NCBI GenBank assembly: GCA_030418115.1
Contig: JAUHQD010000002.1
Location: forward strand, 248,001-312,000
Source of the DNA: Alteromonadaceae bacterium BrNp21-10
Lineage (GTDB): Bacteria > Pseudomonadota > Gammaproteobacteria > Enterobacterales > Alteromonadaceae
Reading direction: 5' to 3'
Length of the DNA stretch: 64,000 bases
The first letter of the stretch is position 1, and each line of letters begins with the position of its first letter. The notes beneath the pieces were generated by a model. It ran no database searches, was not told the origin of the DNA, and saw nothing but the letters and a program-made list of their open reading frames with translations. A program made the position numbers and the translations under genes. Below are positions 27,971 through 36,319 of the stretch, piece by piece.

Positions 27971-28372
27971 TCAGGGTGAATTCCACTTGAACAGTAGACT
28001 TAACAAGATAATCATAGTGCACGAATAACTTACCAGCCATACAACGCTGCGTAGCAGCGGCCAATTCAATAAATAGGCAGTATGATAAACCAGACGCGAC
28101 AGGATCCAGCCAAGAGCACCATATTGGCTCAACGTCGACGTGCTGTTTAATGCCATGGTTAACACAATAATTGGTGCGTAAAGTATTAACGCTTCAAAGG
28201 CATTTTCATGACTGGCTTTGGCCCTTGCACCAAAACCCATTAAGCGTTGTTGCTGTTGCCGAGGATAACGATTGTCATAGCCCTTTTCTTTGATCATGGC
28301 GATGGCTAACGGGACTTTAGTCAGTATCGGTAATAGAATAGCCACCAATAAACTGCATAACTCGATGAACAT
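27971..28372 (-). CDS. MAPEG family membrane protein
   Basis: This is a four-helix membrane protein of the MAPEG (eicosanoid and glutathione metabolism) superfamily. The conserved NRYPRQQQQRLMGFGARAKASHENAFEAL segment and the later LVYHTAYLLNWPLLRSVVW are visible. Bacterial members may act as glutathione transferases, but function here is unproven. ATG 28372 has GGGAGG just upstream. The gene diverges from the PLP enzyme gene with only 11 bases between start codons. Confidence 0.82.
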   Translation of the reverse strand: MFIELCSLLVAILLPILTKVPLAIAMIKEKGYDNRYPRQQQQRLMGFGARAKASHENAFEALILYAPIIVLTMALNSTSTLSQYGALGWILSRLVYHTAYLLNWPLLRSVVWLVSYSCTMIILLSLLFKWNSP

Positions 28373-28383
28373 CACGCCTCCCT

Positions 28384-29289
28384 ATGGAAAAACTTGAGCT
28401 CTCTGGCCACTCCTTAGCTCGCAAATTAGCAATCCAGTCGCCCTCACCTGAACAACGTTGTGATGTTAACTGGGCTAATCCCAATAATAGTCAGTTATGG
28501 GTAAAACGGGATGATTTATTACACCCGATTATCTCTGGTAATAAATGGCGTAAATTAAAGTATGCTTTAGCCATGGCGCTGTCTCAATCGACTACACACA
28601 TTATTAGTTTCGGCGGCGGTTATTCTAATCATTTGCATGCCCTTGGGTATTGTTGTTATCAATTAGGTATTCAATTTACCGCAATAGTACGCGGCAACTA
28701 TCAGCAAAATTTAACGCCGATGTTACAAGACTTAGTGCAATGGCAAAGCGATATCCAATATGTAGACAAAGCCACATATCAACGCCGAAATGATGCAGAC
28801 TATTTATCTTCACTAGAGCAACGTTACCCCCAAGCACAAATCATTGCCGAAGGCGGCAGCCAACACAGTGCATTGCAGGGTGTGGCAGAAATTATCAGTG
28901 AATTACAACAGGAGTATGACTACATTCTGCTACCTGTAGCCAGTGGAGGGACTCTTGCAGGCCTAATCCAATCCACCAATAGCAGTCAACTGATAGGTAT
29001 TGCGGTGCTTAAAGGTAAGGGCTATTTGGAATCGCTAGTACAACAGCTTTTAAACGGTGACCAGCAATGCCAATGGCAAATTCTGCATGATTTTCATCAT
29101 GGCGGGTACGCAAAATCTTCCACTGAGCTTAGCGATTTTTGCCGTAACTTTAGTCACTTCCCTATTGAGTCCGTGTATAGTGGTAAATTGCTGTTTGCCG
29201 CCAAGCAACTGTTAGCACAAGGTTATTTTGCCGCCAACAGCAAAGTGTTGCTTATCCATACCGGTGGTTTACAAACTAATCGCGATTAA
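28384..29289 (+). CDS. PLP-dependent D-cysteine desulfhydrase / ACC deaminase family protein
   Basis: The 301-residue fold-type II PLP enzyme shows WVKRDDLLHPIISGNKWRKLKYAL (PLP lysine in GNKWRK), SFGGGYSNHLHALGYC, and LPVASGGTLAGLI. These match the D-cysteine desulfhydrase/1-aminocyclopropane-1-carboxylate deaminase family. Which reaction it performs cannot be told; D-cysteine or another D-amino acid is the more common substrate in such bacteria. No clear ribosome-binding site precedes ATG 28384, as it nearly abuts the divergent MAPEG start. Confidence 0.82.
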   Translation: MEKLELSGHSLARKLAIQSPSPEQRCDVNWANPNNSQLWVKRDDLLHPIISGNKWRKLKYALAMALSQSTTHIISFGGGYSNHLHALGYCCYQLGIQFTAIVRGNYQQNLTPMLQDLVQWQSDIQYVDKATYQRRNDADYLSSLEQRYPQAQIIAEGGSQHSALQGVAEIISELQQEYDYILLPVASGGTLAGLIQSTNSSQLIGIAVLKGKGYLESLVQQLLNGDQQCQWQILHDFHHGGYAKSSTELSDFCRNFSHFPIESVYSGKLLFAAKQLLAQGYFAANSKVLLIHTGGLQTNRD

Positions 29290-29370
29290 CACTTAAACGT
29301 TGCCAAGCCCCAGTCAATTCTGGGAGTATTACTTAATAAAAAATCACACTACCCTAAATGAGAACGCACT

Positions 29371-30741
29371 ATGCAATGGTTAACCATTCTTCCCCCCGTT
29401 GTCGCCATTGCCATTGTATTGTGGAAAAAAGAAGTTATTTTAGCGTTGTTTTTGGCAATATTAACCTCAGAAATATTGCTTAATCTTACTCAAGATTTTT
29501 CGCTGTTCCATGGCGGAATTGGTGCCATTGAGCGGATAGTTAATGTGTTTGCCTCCGCCGGTAACAGCCGTATTCTGATCTTCAGTTTGCTGATTGGTGC
29601 AGTGCTAGCCTTTATGCGTCACTCAGGCGGGGTTACCGCTATGGTGGAATATATTGTCGACAAAGGCTTAGGTAAAACCCCTCGGCAATCCGCTTTTATT
29701 GCCAATTTGACGGGAATGATGATTTTTATTGAATCAAACCTGTGTGTGTTAACCGCCGGTATTCTATCTCGTGGATTATTCGACAAACATAAAATGAGCC
29801 GCGCAACGCTGGCGTTTATTATCGACAGTACTGCCGCGCCTATTTGTATCTTAGTGTTACTCAATGGTTGGGGCGCCTTTGTTTTAGGTTTACTCAGCAA
29901 CTACGAGTTTGAACTGTCCGCCGCCGAAATCCTTTGGGGTACAGTGGCCCTCAATTTCTATCCTATTATTGCGATTTTGATGGTGTGGTATACGGCTTTT
30001 ACCGGCAAGTTGCATGGCCCTTTGGCGCGCTCACAAAACACCAATATGCCGGATATCGGCCAACAGCCACAACATGCACCGACCAAAGCACGTTATATGC
30101 TACTACCGCTTTTAGTACTCGTAGGCGGCATGATTGGTTTTATGTTTTGGACAGGCAATGGTGTGTTAGCCGATGGCAGTGGCTCAAAATCCGTTTTGTA
30201 TGCCACTGTTTTAGCGGCACTGGTGGCATATGTACTGATGCTCAGCAGTAAGCAATTTAGCCATAAACAATTGGTGACCATTGGTTTTAACGGCATGAGC
30301 GAATTGTTACCGCTAGTGACTATTGTGTTGTTTTCCCTAGCGCTGGGGGCCAGTCTTAAACAATTAGGCACCGGTGTGTTTATCGCACAATTAGTGGGTG
30401 ACAACTTACCGCTATTTTTAATCGCGCCCATGCTATTTTTTGTCGGTGCTATTATTGCTTTTTCTACTGGCACCTCTTGGGGCACCTTTGCCATATTAAT
30501 TCCCATAGGCGTCCCCCTTATTCAATCTTTAGGATTACCCCCTTCTCTAATTATTGCGGCCATTTTAGGTGGTGGTGTTTTTGGTGATCATTGCTCACCA
30601 ATTTCAGACACCACCGCGGTGTCGGCATTAGCCTCTGGTTGTGATTTACTCGAGCATGTTAAAACCCAGTTACCCTATGCGTTATTTGGTGGCACAGTGA
30701 CCATTATTGCCTATACCTTGTATGGTTTAATGCTGTTGTAA
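29371..30741 (+). CDS. NhaC-family Na+/H+ antiporter-like transporter
   Basis: About eleven or twelve membrane helices and the NhaC signature FSTGTSWGTFAILIPIGVP with GGGVFGDHCSPISDTTAVSA (about residues 365-420) place it in the NhaC superfamily. Some members (LysW type) have been proposed to carry lysine, and this gene sits directly before lysC on the same strand (137-base gap). No lysine riboswitch was recognised upstream of either gene. The substrate may be Na+/H+, lysine or another amino acid. Confidence 0.85.
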   Translation: MQWLTILPPVVAIAIVLWKKEVILALFLAILTSEILLNLTQDFSLFHGGIGAIERIVNVFASAGNSRILIFSLLIGAVLAFMRHSGGVTAMVEYIVDKGLGKTPRQSAFIANLTGMMIFIESNLCVLTAGILSRGLFDKHKMSRATLAFIIDSTAAPICILVLLNGWGAFVLGLLSNYEFELSAAEILWGTVALNFYPIIAILMVWYTAFTGKLHGPLARSQNTNMPDIGQQPQHAPTKARYMLLPLLVLVGGMIGFMFWTGNGVLADGSGSKSVLYATVLAALVAYVLMLSSKQFSHKQLVTIGFNGMSELLPLVTIVLFSLALGASLKQLGTGVFIAQLVGDNLPLFLIAPMLFFVGAIIAFSTGTSWGTFAILIPIGVPLIQSLGLPPSLIIAAILGGGVFGDHCSPISDTTAVSALASGCDLLEHVKTQLPYALFGGTVTIIAYTLYGLMLL

Positions 30742-30878
30742 GTTAACTTGTGCTCGACGTATATACTCTGGATAATTTAGGCGCTTTTTCTGCATAAAAA
30801 TTCATTTCCACCACGGCTTAAAGCTGCTACCTTAACGCCCGAAATTTTTAGGACTGTTTACTTGGAATTATCCCCACT

Positions 30879-32225
30879 ATGAATCAGCTCAATATTGCTA
30901 AGTTCGGCGGCACCAGTGTTGCAAACCATGCAGCAATGCAAAACTGTGCACGCATCGTAAAAAATAATCCCCTAACTCGGGTTGTGGTTGTTAGTGCCTC
31001 CGCAGGCGTGACGAACTGCTTGGTTGAATTAGCCAACACCGAGATGACCACCGCGCAAATTGATACCGTGATTAAGCAAATTGAGGATATCGAACAAGCC
31101 ATCTTGCGGGATTTAGGTTCCCCGGCGATGGTTGAAGAAAAACTACAAGCCTTGTTTGAGCAACTGCACGAACTGGCTCACCACGAAGAGATCCTTCAGC
31201 GCCCCGACTTAAAAGATATTCTGTTATCTGTAGGTGAAAGAATGTCGTCTTTGTTATTCAGCGAAGTACTTAATCAACTCGATTGTACTGCCGATAATTT
31301 TGATGCTCGTAAAGTAATCAAAACTGACAGCCAATTTGGTCAAGGTATACCGAATATTGAACGCATTGCCGAGCAGGCACAAAAGCTATTGTCACCCGAA
31401 TTAGCCCGCGCGGTTATTGTGACTCAAGGGTTTGTAGGTTCTGACGAAAGTGACAAAACTACCACCCTTGGTCGTGGTGGCTCTGATTACACTGCCGCAC
31501 TATTAGCCGAAGCTCTTGATGCACAAACCTGCGAAATCTGGACCGATGTCACGGGTGTATATACTACTGACCCACGTATTACCGATAAAGCCCGTCCGTT
31601 ACCGGAACTGAGTTTTGATGAAGCCGCTGAGATGGCGACTTTTGGTGCAAAAGTACTGCACCCGGCAACCATGGTGCCTGCATTACGTAAAAATATTCGC
31701 GTGTTTGTTGGCTCCAGTAAGGAACCAGAGAAAGGCGGCACTTGGATTGCGAAGGATTGCCAACAACAACCTCATTATCGCGCGATAACTCGCCGTAAAG
31801 ATCAGGTAATGGTTACCGTTAAAACGCCGAAAATGCTATATGCACCGGGTTTTTTATCAGAAATTTTTGCCATTATCGCCAAGCACAATATTAGTGTAGA
31901 TTTGGTGACGACCTCAGAAATTTCAGTGTCTATGACTATTGATAATCCACCTAATTCTGTACGTGAAAAACTCAACAAAGCCACTATTGAAGATTTGCGT
32001 AATCTTTGTGAAGTGGTTGTGGAAAACGGTTATGACCTAGTCACTGTCGTGGGTAATAATATGCACAGTGAAGCGGGTGTTTCCAGTCGCATATTCACCG
32101 CTATGCAAAATCACAATTTACGCATGATCTGTTACGGTGCGAATCCACACAATATGTCATTTTTAGTGAACGGATCCCACAGTGATGATGTCGTTCGAGA
32201 ATTGCATAAAGAGCTATTCGAATAG
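30879..32225 (+). CDS. lysC: Aspartate kinase III-type, lysine-sensitive
   Basis: This monofunctional aspartokinase commits aspartate to the lysine branch. The kinase domain shows IAKFGGTSVANHAAM, TLGRGGSDYTAALLAEAL and EIWTDVTGVYTTDPR; paired ACT domains follow from about residue 310 (ISVDLVTTSEISVSMTID). The length of 448 and sequence match E. coli LysC (AKIII), which is inhibited by lysine. It provides a second aspartokinase besides ThrA in this window. No riboswitch-like leader fits in the 137-base upstream gap. Confidence 0.94.
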   Translation: MNQLNIAKFGGTSVANHAAMQNCARIVKNNPLTRVVVVSASAGVTNCLVELANTEMTTAQIDTVIKQIEDIEQAILRDLGSPAMVEEKLQALFEQLHELAHHEEILQRPDLKDILLSVGERMSSLLFSEVLNQLDCTADNFDARKVIKTDSQFGQGIPNIERIAEQAQKLLSPELARAVIVTQGFVGSDESDKTTTLGRGGSDYTAALLAEALDAQTCEIWTDVTGVYTTDPRITDKARPLPELSFDEAAEMATFGAKVLHPATMVPALRKNIRVFVGSSKEPEKGGTWIAKDCQQQPHYRAITRRKDQVMVTVKTPKMLYAPGFLSEIFAIIAKHNISVDLVTTSEISVSMTIDNPPNSVREKLNKATIEDLRNLCEVVVENGYDLVTVVGNNMHSEAGVSSRIFTAMQNHNLRMICYGANPHNMSFLVNGSHSDDVVRELHKELFE

Positions 32226-32318
32226 TATTGTTCTATTACGTACATTTTTTTGTAATAAAATAGTTTTAACTTTGAAGGGATATGCGATATTGACCTTCGA
32301 TTAAGACTCTTTTTTGAT

Positions 32319-33650
32319 ATGGATAGCAAAATGCATTATTTGACTCGGATCACCGCCGTTACCACTTTATTAACGGCCATTTGTACGCCTGTTTTCGCAG
32401 ACCCCGTACCTAAAAATATTATTTATCTTATTGGTGATGGCATGGGTCTAGCTCACACTACGGCATATCGCTATTTTGCCGATGATCCAACGACCAAGCA
32501 CATAGAAACAACCATCTTTGATGAGTTATTGGTCGGCACTGCCTCCACCTATCCGGATGATGATACCTTTGTAACAGACTCCGCCGCTTCCGCTACCGCG
32601 TTAAGTACAGGATTCAAATCTTATAATGGGGCAATTGGTGTTGATGTAGACAAGAAACCGTTACATTCCATACTTGAGATTGCCAAGCAAAAAGGTCTGC
32701 ACACGGCGATTGTTTCTACATCACAGATAAATCACGCCACACCGGCAAGCTTTATTGCCCACAATGAAAGTCGCAATAATTATGATGCCATTGCTGACGA
32801 ATACATCAGTAACAAAATTAACGGCAAACCTATTGTGGATTTGATGTTAGGTGGTGGCACTCAATATTTTATTCGCGAAGATCGTAATCTAATCGACGAA
32901 TTTAAAGCCTTTGGCTATCAATACGCTGACGATTTAAGTCGCTTAGCTGAGTTAAAAACATTACCGGCAATTGGTTTATTCGCACCGGCCGGACTCCCCC
33001 ATGTTATTGACGAACCTGTAGGCACGTTTCACCTAGATAAAATGGCACAACAGGCACTGTCTCTATTGTCACAAGACAATGAAAAAGGTTTCTTCATGAT
33101 GATTGAAGGTAGCCAAATAGATTGGTGTGCTCATGCCAACGATATCGCTTGTGCAATGCACGAACTCAGTGATTTTGCTAAAACCATCGAAACCGTCAAA
33201 GCCTTTGCTGAAAAGCAAGGTGATACCATAGTCGTGATCACTGCTGATCACAGTACCGGCGGCCTAAGTGTCGGTGCCAACAGTAAATATTTATGGAAGA
33301 GCGATGTAGTTCGTCAAGTGCATGCTTCTGCGGCCAGCATGTCTAAGCAAATGCTAGAAAGTAACGATGTGCTTAAAGTGTGGAATAGTAAGATTGATTT
33401 TGCGCTTACCGATGAAGAAAGTGCATTACTCAACATAGCTCTGAAAAAAGCTCAAGAAACTAACAAGCCAAGAGTTTTAGCTAACCAAATTAGTGATGTT
33501 ATCAATGAGCGCAGTATGAGCGGCTGGACCACCCATGGGCACACTGCCGATGATGTGCAAGTTTTTGCTTATGGTGTGGGTTCAGAGAAGTTCAGAGGCT
33601 TTCAAGACAACATTGCGATTGCCCACAAACTAATCCAATTTATTAAATAA
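32319..33650 (+). CDS. Secreted alkaline phosphatase
   Basis: This is a periplasmic or secreted phosphomonoesterase of the PhoA superfamily. A signal peptide ends near residue 27 (VFA), followed by NIIYLIGDGMGLAHTTAYR, then VTDSAASATALSTGFKSYNG with nucleophile Ser88, MMIEGSQIDWCAHAND, ITADHSTGGL and WTTHGHTADDVQVFAYG, giving the full metal and nucleophile set. An in-frame ATG at 32331 is an alternative start. No PhoB box was identified in the 93-base upstream gap. Confidence 0.92.
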   Translation: MDSKMHYLTRITAVTTLLTAICTPVFADPVPKNIIYLIGDGMGLAHTTAYRYFADDPTTKHIETTIFDELLVGTASTYPDDDTFVTDSAASATALSTGFKSYNGAIGVDVDKKPLHSILEIAKQKGLHTAIVSTSQINHATPASFIAHNESRNNYDAIADEYISNKINGKPIVDLMLGGGTQYFIREDRNLIDEFKAFGYQYADDLSRLAELKTLPAIGLFAPAGLPHVIDEPVGTFHLDKMAQQALSLLSQDNEKGFFMMIEGSQIDWCAHANDIACAMHELSDFAKTIETVKAFAEKQGDTIVVITADHSTGGLSVGANSKYLWKSDVVRQVHASAASMSKQMLESNDVLKVWNSKIDFALTDEESALLNIALKKAQETNKPRVLANQISDVINERSMSGWTTHGHTADDVQVFAYGVGSEKFRGFQDNIAIAHKLIQFIK

Positions 33651-33697
33651 CCTGAACTCGGATCAAATCCGTTTTTAAAAAGGTCATATGATCCGCA

Positions 33698-33722
33698 TAA
33701 AAAAGCCCCTTAACGGGGCTTG
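33698..33722 (-). terminator. Intrinsic terminator downstream of nspC
   Basis: The arms AAGCCCC/GGGGCTT with a short loop are followed, on the minus strand, by a T-run (33697-33704). It lies between convergent alkaline phosphatase and nspC, and the T-run favours the minus-strand transcript. Confidence 0.85.
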
Positions 33723-33737
33723 ATTATTAACTCAATT

Positions 33738-34874
33738 TTATGACAATCGATTCTTAAAATCTTCGTAGCCAAATTGTCGGACTAACTCAAATTCACCACT
33801 CGCTTTCAAAATCCCTATGGATGGATGCTCCACACCATTAAAGAATGTGGTTTTAACCATGGTGTAGTGGATCATATCTTCAAAGATGATACGGTCACCG
33901 ATATCTAATGGAAATTCAAAACTGTAAGTGTCAATCACATCTCCGGCCAAACAGGAATTACCACCAAGTTTATAATCAGCAATAAATTCCCCCGGCACAC
34001 CCGCTTTACGCACCATCGGTCGGTAAGGCATTTCTAAAACATCTGGCATATGGCCGGTAGCGGAGATATCCAAAATAGCAATCTGACCGTCATTTTCGAC
34101 AATATCTACCACTTCACACACTAAAGTACCGGTTTGCCAAGCCACGGCAGAACCTGGTTCTAGAATGATTTGCAGATCGTATTTTTCGCGGAAGGTCTTA
34201 AGCAAGTTAATCAAATGCTCAACGTCATAACCTTCACGGGTCATCAAATGACCACCACCTAAATTTAGCCATTTTAATTGCGGCAACCACTTAGCAAAGC
34301 GTTTCTCTACTGCAGCTAAAGTACGCTCAGCGGCAAACGAATCACATTCACATAAATTGTGTACATGGAAGCCATCAATGCCGCTTAAATCTACACCCTC
34401 TAAATCCTGCGCTTTCACGCCTAAGCGCGAACCCGGTGCACTAGGGTCATAAAGCTCGGTATCCGCTTCACGGTGCTCTGGGTTAATGCGTAGGCCCATA
34501 GAAATACCGGCATCAGTAACTTGTTGCTGATAACGTTGCCATTGGCCAATGCTATTAAAGGAAATGTGATTCACCAATTTTACCAGTTCATCAATATCAT
34601 TGGGTTTATAGGCAGGTGAATAGGCATGTACTTCTTTGCCCATTTCAAATTTTGCTAATTTGGCTTCCCATACCGAACTGGCAGTACAGCCTTGTAGATA
34701 TTGACCCACTAGTGGAAACGCCGACCACATAGAGAAACCTTTGAGCGCCAAAATAATATCAACGCCCGCCTGCTCTTGCACTCGCGCCATCAATTGTAAA
34801 TTTGCTTCTAGTTTGGCTTCTTCAAGCACATAACAAGGAGATGGAATAGTCGGGTTTAACATTGGGTCAATCAA
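33738..34874 (-). CDS. nspC: Carboxynorspermidine decarboxylase
   Basis: This fold-type III PLP enzyme decarboxylates carboxynorspermidine (or carboxyspermidine) to norspermidine (or spermidine). Features include PSPCYVLEE, ILALKGFSMWSAF with PLP lysine 45, NLGGGHLMTREGYD, ILEPGSAVAWQTG and LGGNSCLAGDVIDTYSF. The length of 378 is normal. It lies 71 bases downstream of the carboxynorspermidine synthase gene on the same strand, completing the two-step alternative polyamine pathway. Confidence 0.94.
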   Translation of the reverse strand: MIDPMLNPTIPSPCYVLEEAKLEANLQLMARVQEQAGVDIILALKGFSMWSAFPLVGQYLQGCTASSVWEAKLAKFEMGKEVHAYSPAYKPNDIDELVKLVNHISFNSIGQWQRYQQQVTDAGISMGLRINPEHREADTELYDPSAPGSRLGVKAQDLEGVDLSGIDGFHVHNLCECDSFAAERTLAAVEKRFAKWLPQLKWLNLGGGHLMTREGYDVEHLINLLKTFREKYDLQIILEPGSAVAWQTGTLVCEVVDIVENDGQIAILDISATGHMPDVLEMPYRPMVRKAGVPGEFIADYKLGGNSCLAGDVIDTYSFEFPLDIGDRIIFEDMIHYTMVKTTFFNGVEHPSIGILKASGEFELVRQFGYEDFKNRLS

Positions 34875-34945
34875 AATTAGTGCTCCTAAAACGCAATAGC
34901 CAGAGTCCGCACTCTGGCTATTTCAATATTCACTGGTACATAAGC

Positions 34946-36148
34946 TTATTTTTTGAAAGGTGAAGACTCACATTCCACGACATGCCATGGTAAACCGTGG
35001 ATATTAAGCATTTCCATAAAAGGATCCGGATCAAACTGCTCCATATTCCACACACCGGGCTTTTTCCAGGTACCGTTAAGCATTAATGCTGCACCAATCA
35101 TTGCTGGTACGCCGGTAGTATAAGACACCGCTTGTGCGCCTACTTCTGCAAAACAAGCTGCGTGTTCACAATTGTTATAGATGAAGATGGTTTTTTCTTT
35201 GCCATCTTTAATACCGGTAATGTAAGTACCAATACAAGTTTGACCTGTATAGCCATCCGCTAACGAGCCGGGATTTGGTAACACGGCCTTTAAAAACTCA
35301 AGTGGAACGATTTGCTGACCTTGGAAGTCGATAGGCTCAATGGACGTCATGCCGATACCTTCAAGCACGCTTAAATGAGTTAAATATGCATCACCGAAGG
35401 TCATCCAGAAACGGGCACGTTTTAAGGTTGGGAAGTGCTTAACCAACGACTCTAATTCTTCATGGAACATCAAGTACGATGCGCGAACACCGATATTTTG
35501 ATAATCCAAATCTTCACGCACACTTAATGGATCGGTTTCTTTCCACTCACCATTTTCCCAGTAGCGTCCACGTTGCGTGATTTCACGAATGTTAATTTCT
35601 GGATTGAAATTGGTCGCGAACGCCTGACCATGATCACCGCCATTACAATCAACGATATCCAATGTGTGGATTTCATCAAAATAATGTTTAGCCGCATAAG
35701 CGGTATACACGTTGGTAACACCGGGATCAAAACCACTACCGAGCAGCGCCATTAAGCCCGCTTTTTCAAATTTATCTTGATACGCCCACTGCCAAGAATA
35801 TTCAAATTTGGCGACGTCTTTGGGCTCATAGTTAGCTGTATCTAAATAATGTACGCCGGTTTCTAAACAGGCATCCATGATGGCTAAATCTTGATAGGGT
35901 AAGGCTAAGTTAATCACCAAGTCGGGATTCACTAATTGAATCACTTCGACAACCTGAGAAGCATAATCCGCATCGACGGCGAATACGCCCTTAATACGAT
36001 CGGTTCCTAATTCGTCTTGCAATGCCTGACATTTAGATACGGTACGACTAGCCAAATAAATTTCGTCGAAATGCTCCGGTAAACGCGCACATTTTTTTAC
36101 TGTTACGGCACTAACGCCGCCAGCACCTATAATCAAAACTCGAGACAT
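34946..36148 (-). CDS. Carboxynorspermidine synthase (saccharopine dehydrogenase family)
   Basis: This NADPH-dependent enzyme condenses aspartate semialdehyde with diaminopropane or putrescine to carboxynorspermidine or carboxyspermidine. It shows an N-terminal Rossmann motif VLIIGAGGVSAVTVKK, LINLALPYQDLAIMDACLETGVHYLDTANYEP, GSGFDPGVTNVY, and a C-terminal WHVVECESSPF. The start at 36148 (MSRVLIIG) has AGAGGA upstream; six more upstream codons are open. The substrate aspartate semialdehyde links it to the thrA/lysC branch encoded nearby. Confidence 0.93.
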   Translation of the reverse strand: MSRVLIIGAGGVSAVTVKKCARLPEHFDEIYLASRTVSKCQALQDELGTDRIKGVFAVDADYASQVVEVIQLVNPDLVINLALPYQDLAIMDACLETGVHYLDTANYEPKDVAKFEYSWQWAYQDKFEKAGLMALLGSGFDPGVTNVYTAYAAKHYFDEIHTLDIVDCNGGDHGQAFATNFNPEINIREITQRGRYWENGEWKETDPLSVREDLDYQNIGVRASYLMFHEELESLVKHFPTLKRARFWMTFGDAYLTHLSVLEGIGMTSIEPIDFQGQQIVPLEFLKAVLPNPGSLADGYTGQTCIGTYITGIKDGKEKTIFIYNNCEHAACFAEVGAQAVSYTTGVPAMIGAALMLNGTWKKPGVWNMEQFDPDPFMEMLNIHGLPWHVVECESSPFKK

Positions 36149-36282
36149 ACAATCATCCTCTAACAATGGGGAGCAAAAAACTGCGGCATGTTAATGCACA
36201 ATGCCAATAAAAAACACTAATTTATACATAACTTAGCTTGCCTAATACTAGATGTACAACCTACAGTGAACACTATGTAAAA

Positions 36283-36304
36283 ACCTTTGAAAATACTCAA
36301 AGGT
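36283..36304 (+). promoter_or_regulatory. Hairpin next to the ribosome-binding site of the TonB receptor gene
   Basis: The arms ACCTTTG/CAAAGGT with an 8-base loop end two to five bases before the AAGGA that precedes ATG 36320. Such a hairpin could influence translation of the receptor; no ligand or regulator is evident. Confidence 0.4.
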
Positions 36305-36319
36305 AAAAGGACTTTATCG

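Noticed and set aside
30742-30878. Possible lysine riboswitch upstream of lysC
   Set aside because: The gap is too short and none of the conserved LYS-element segments were seen.
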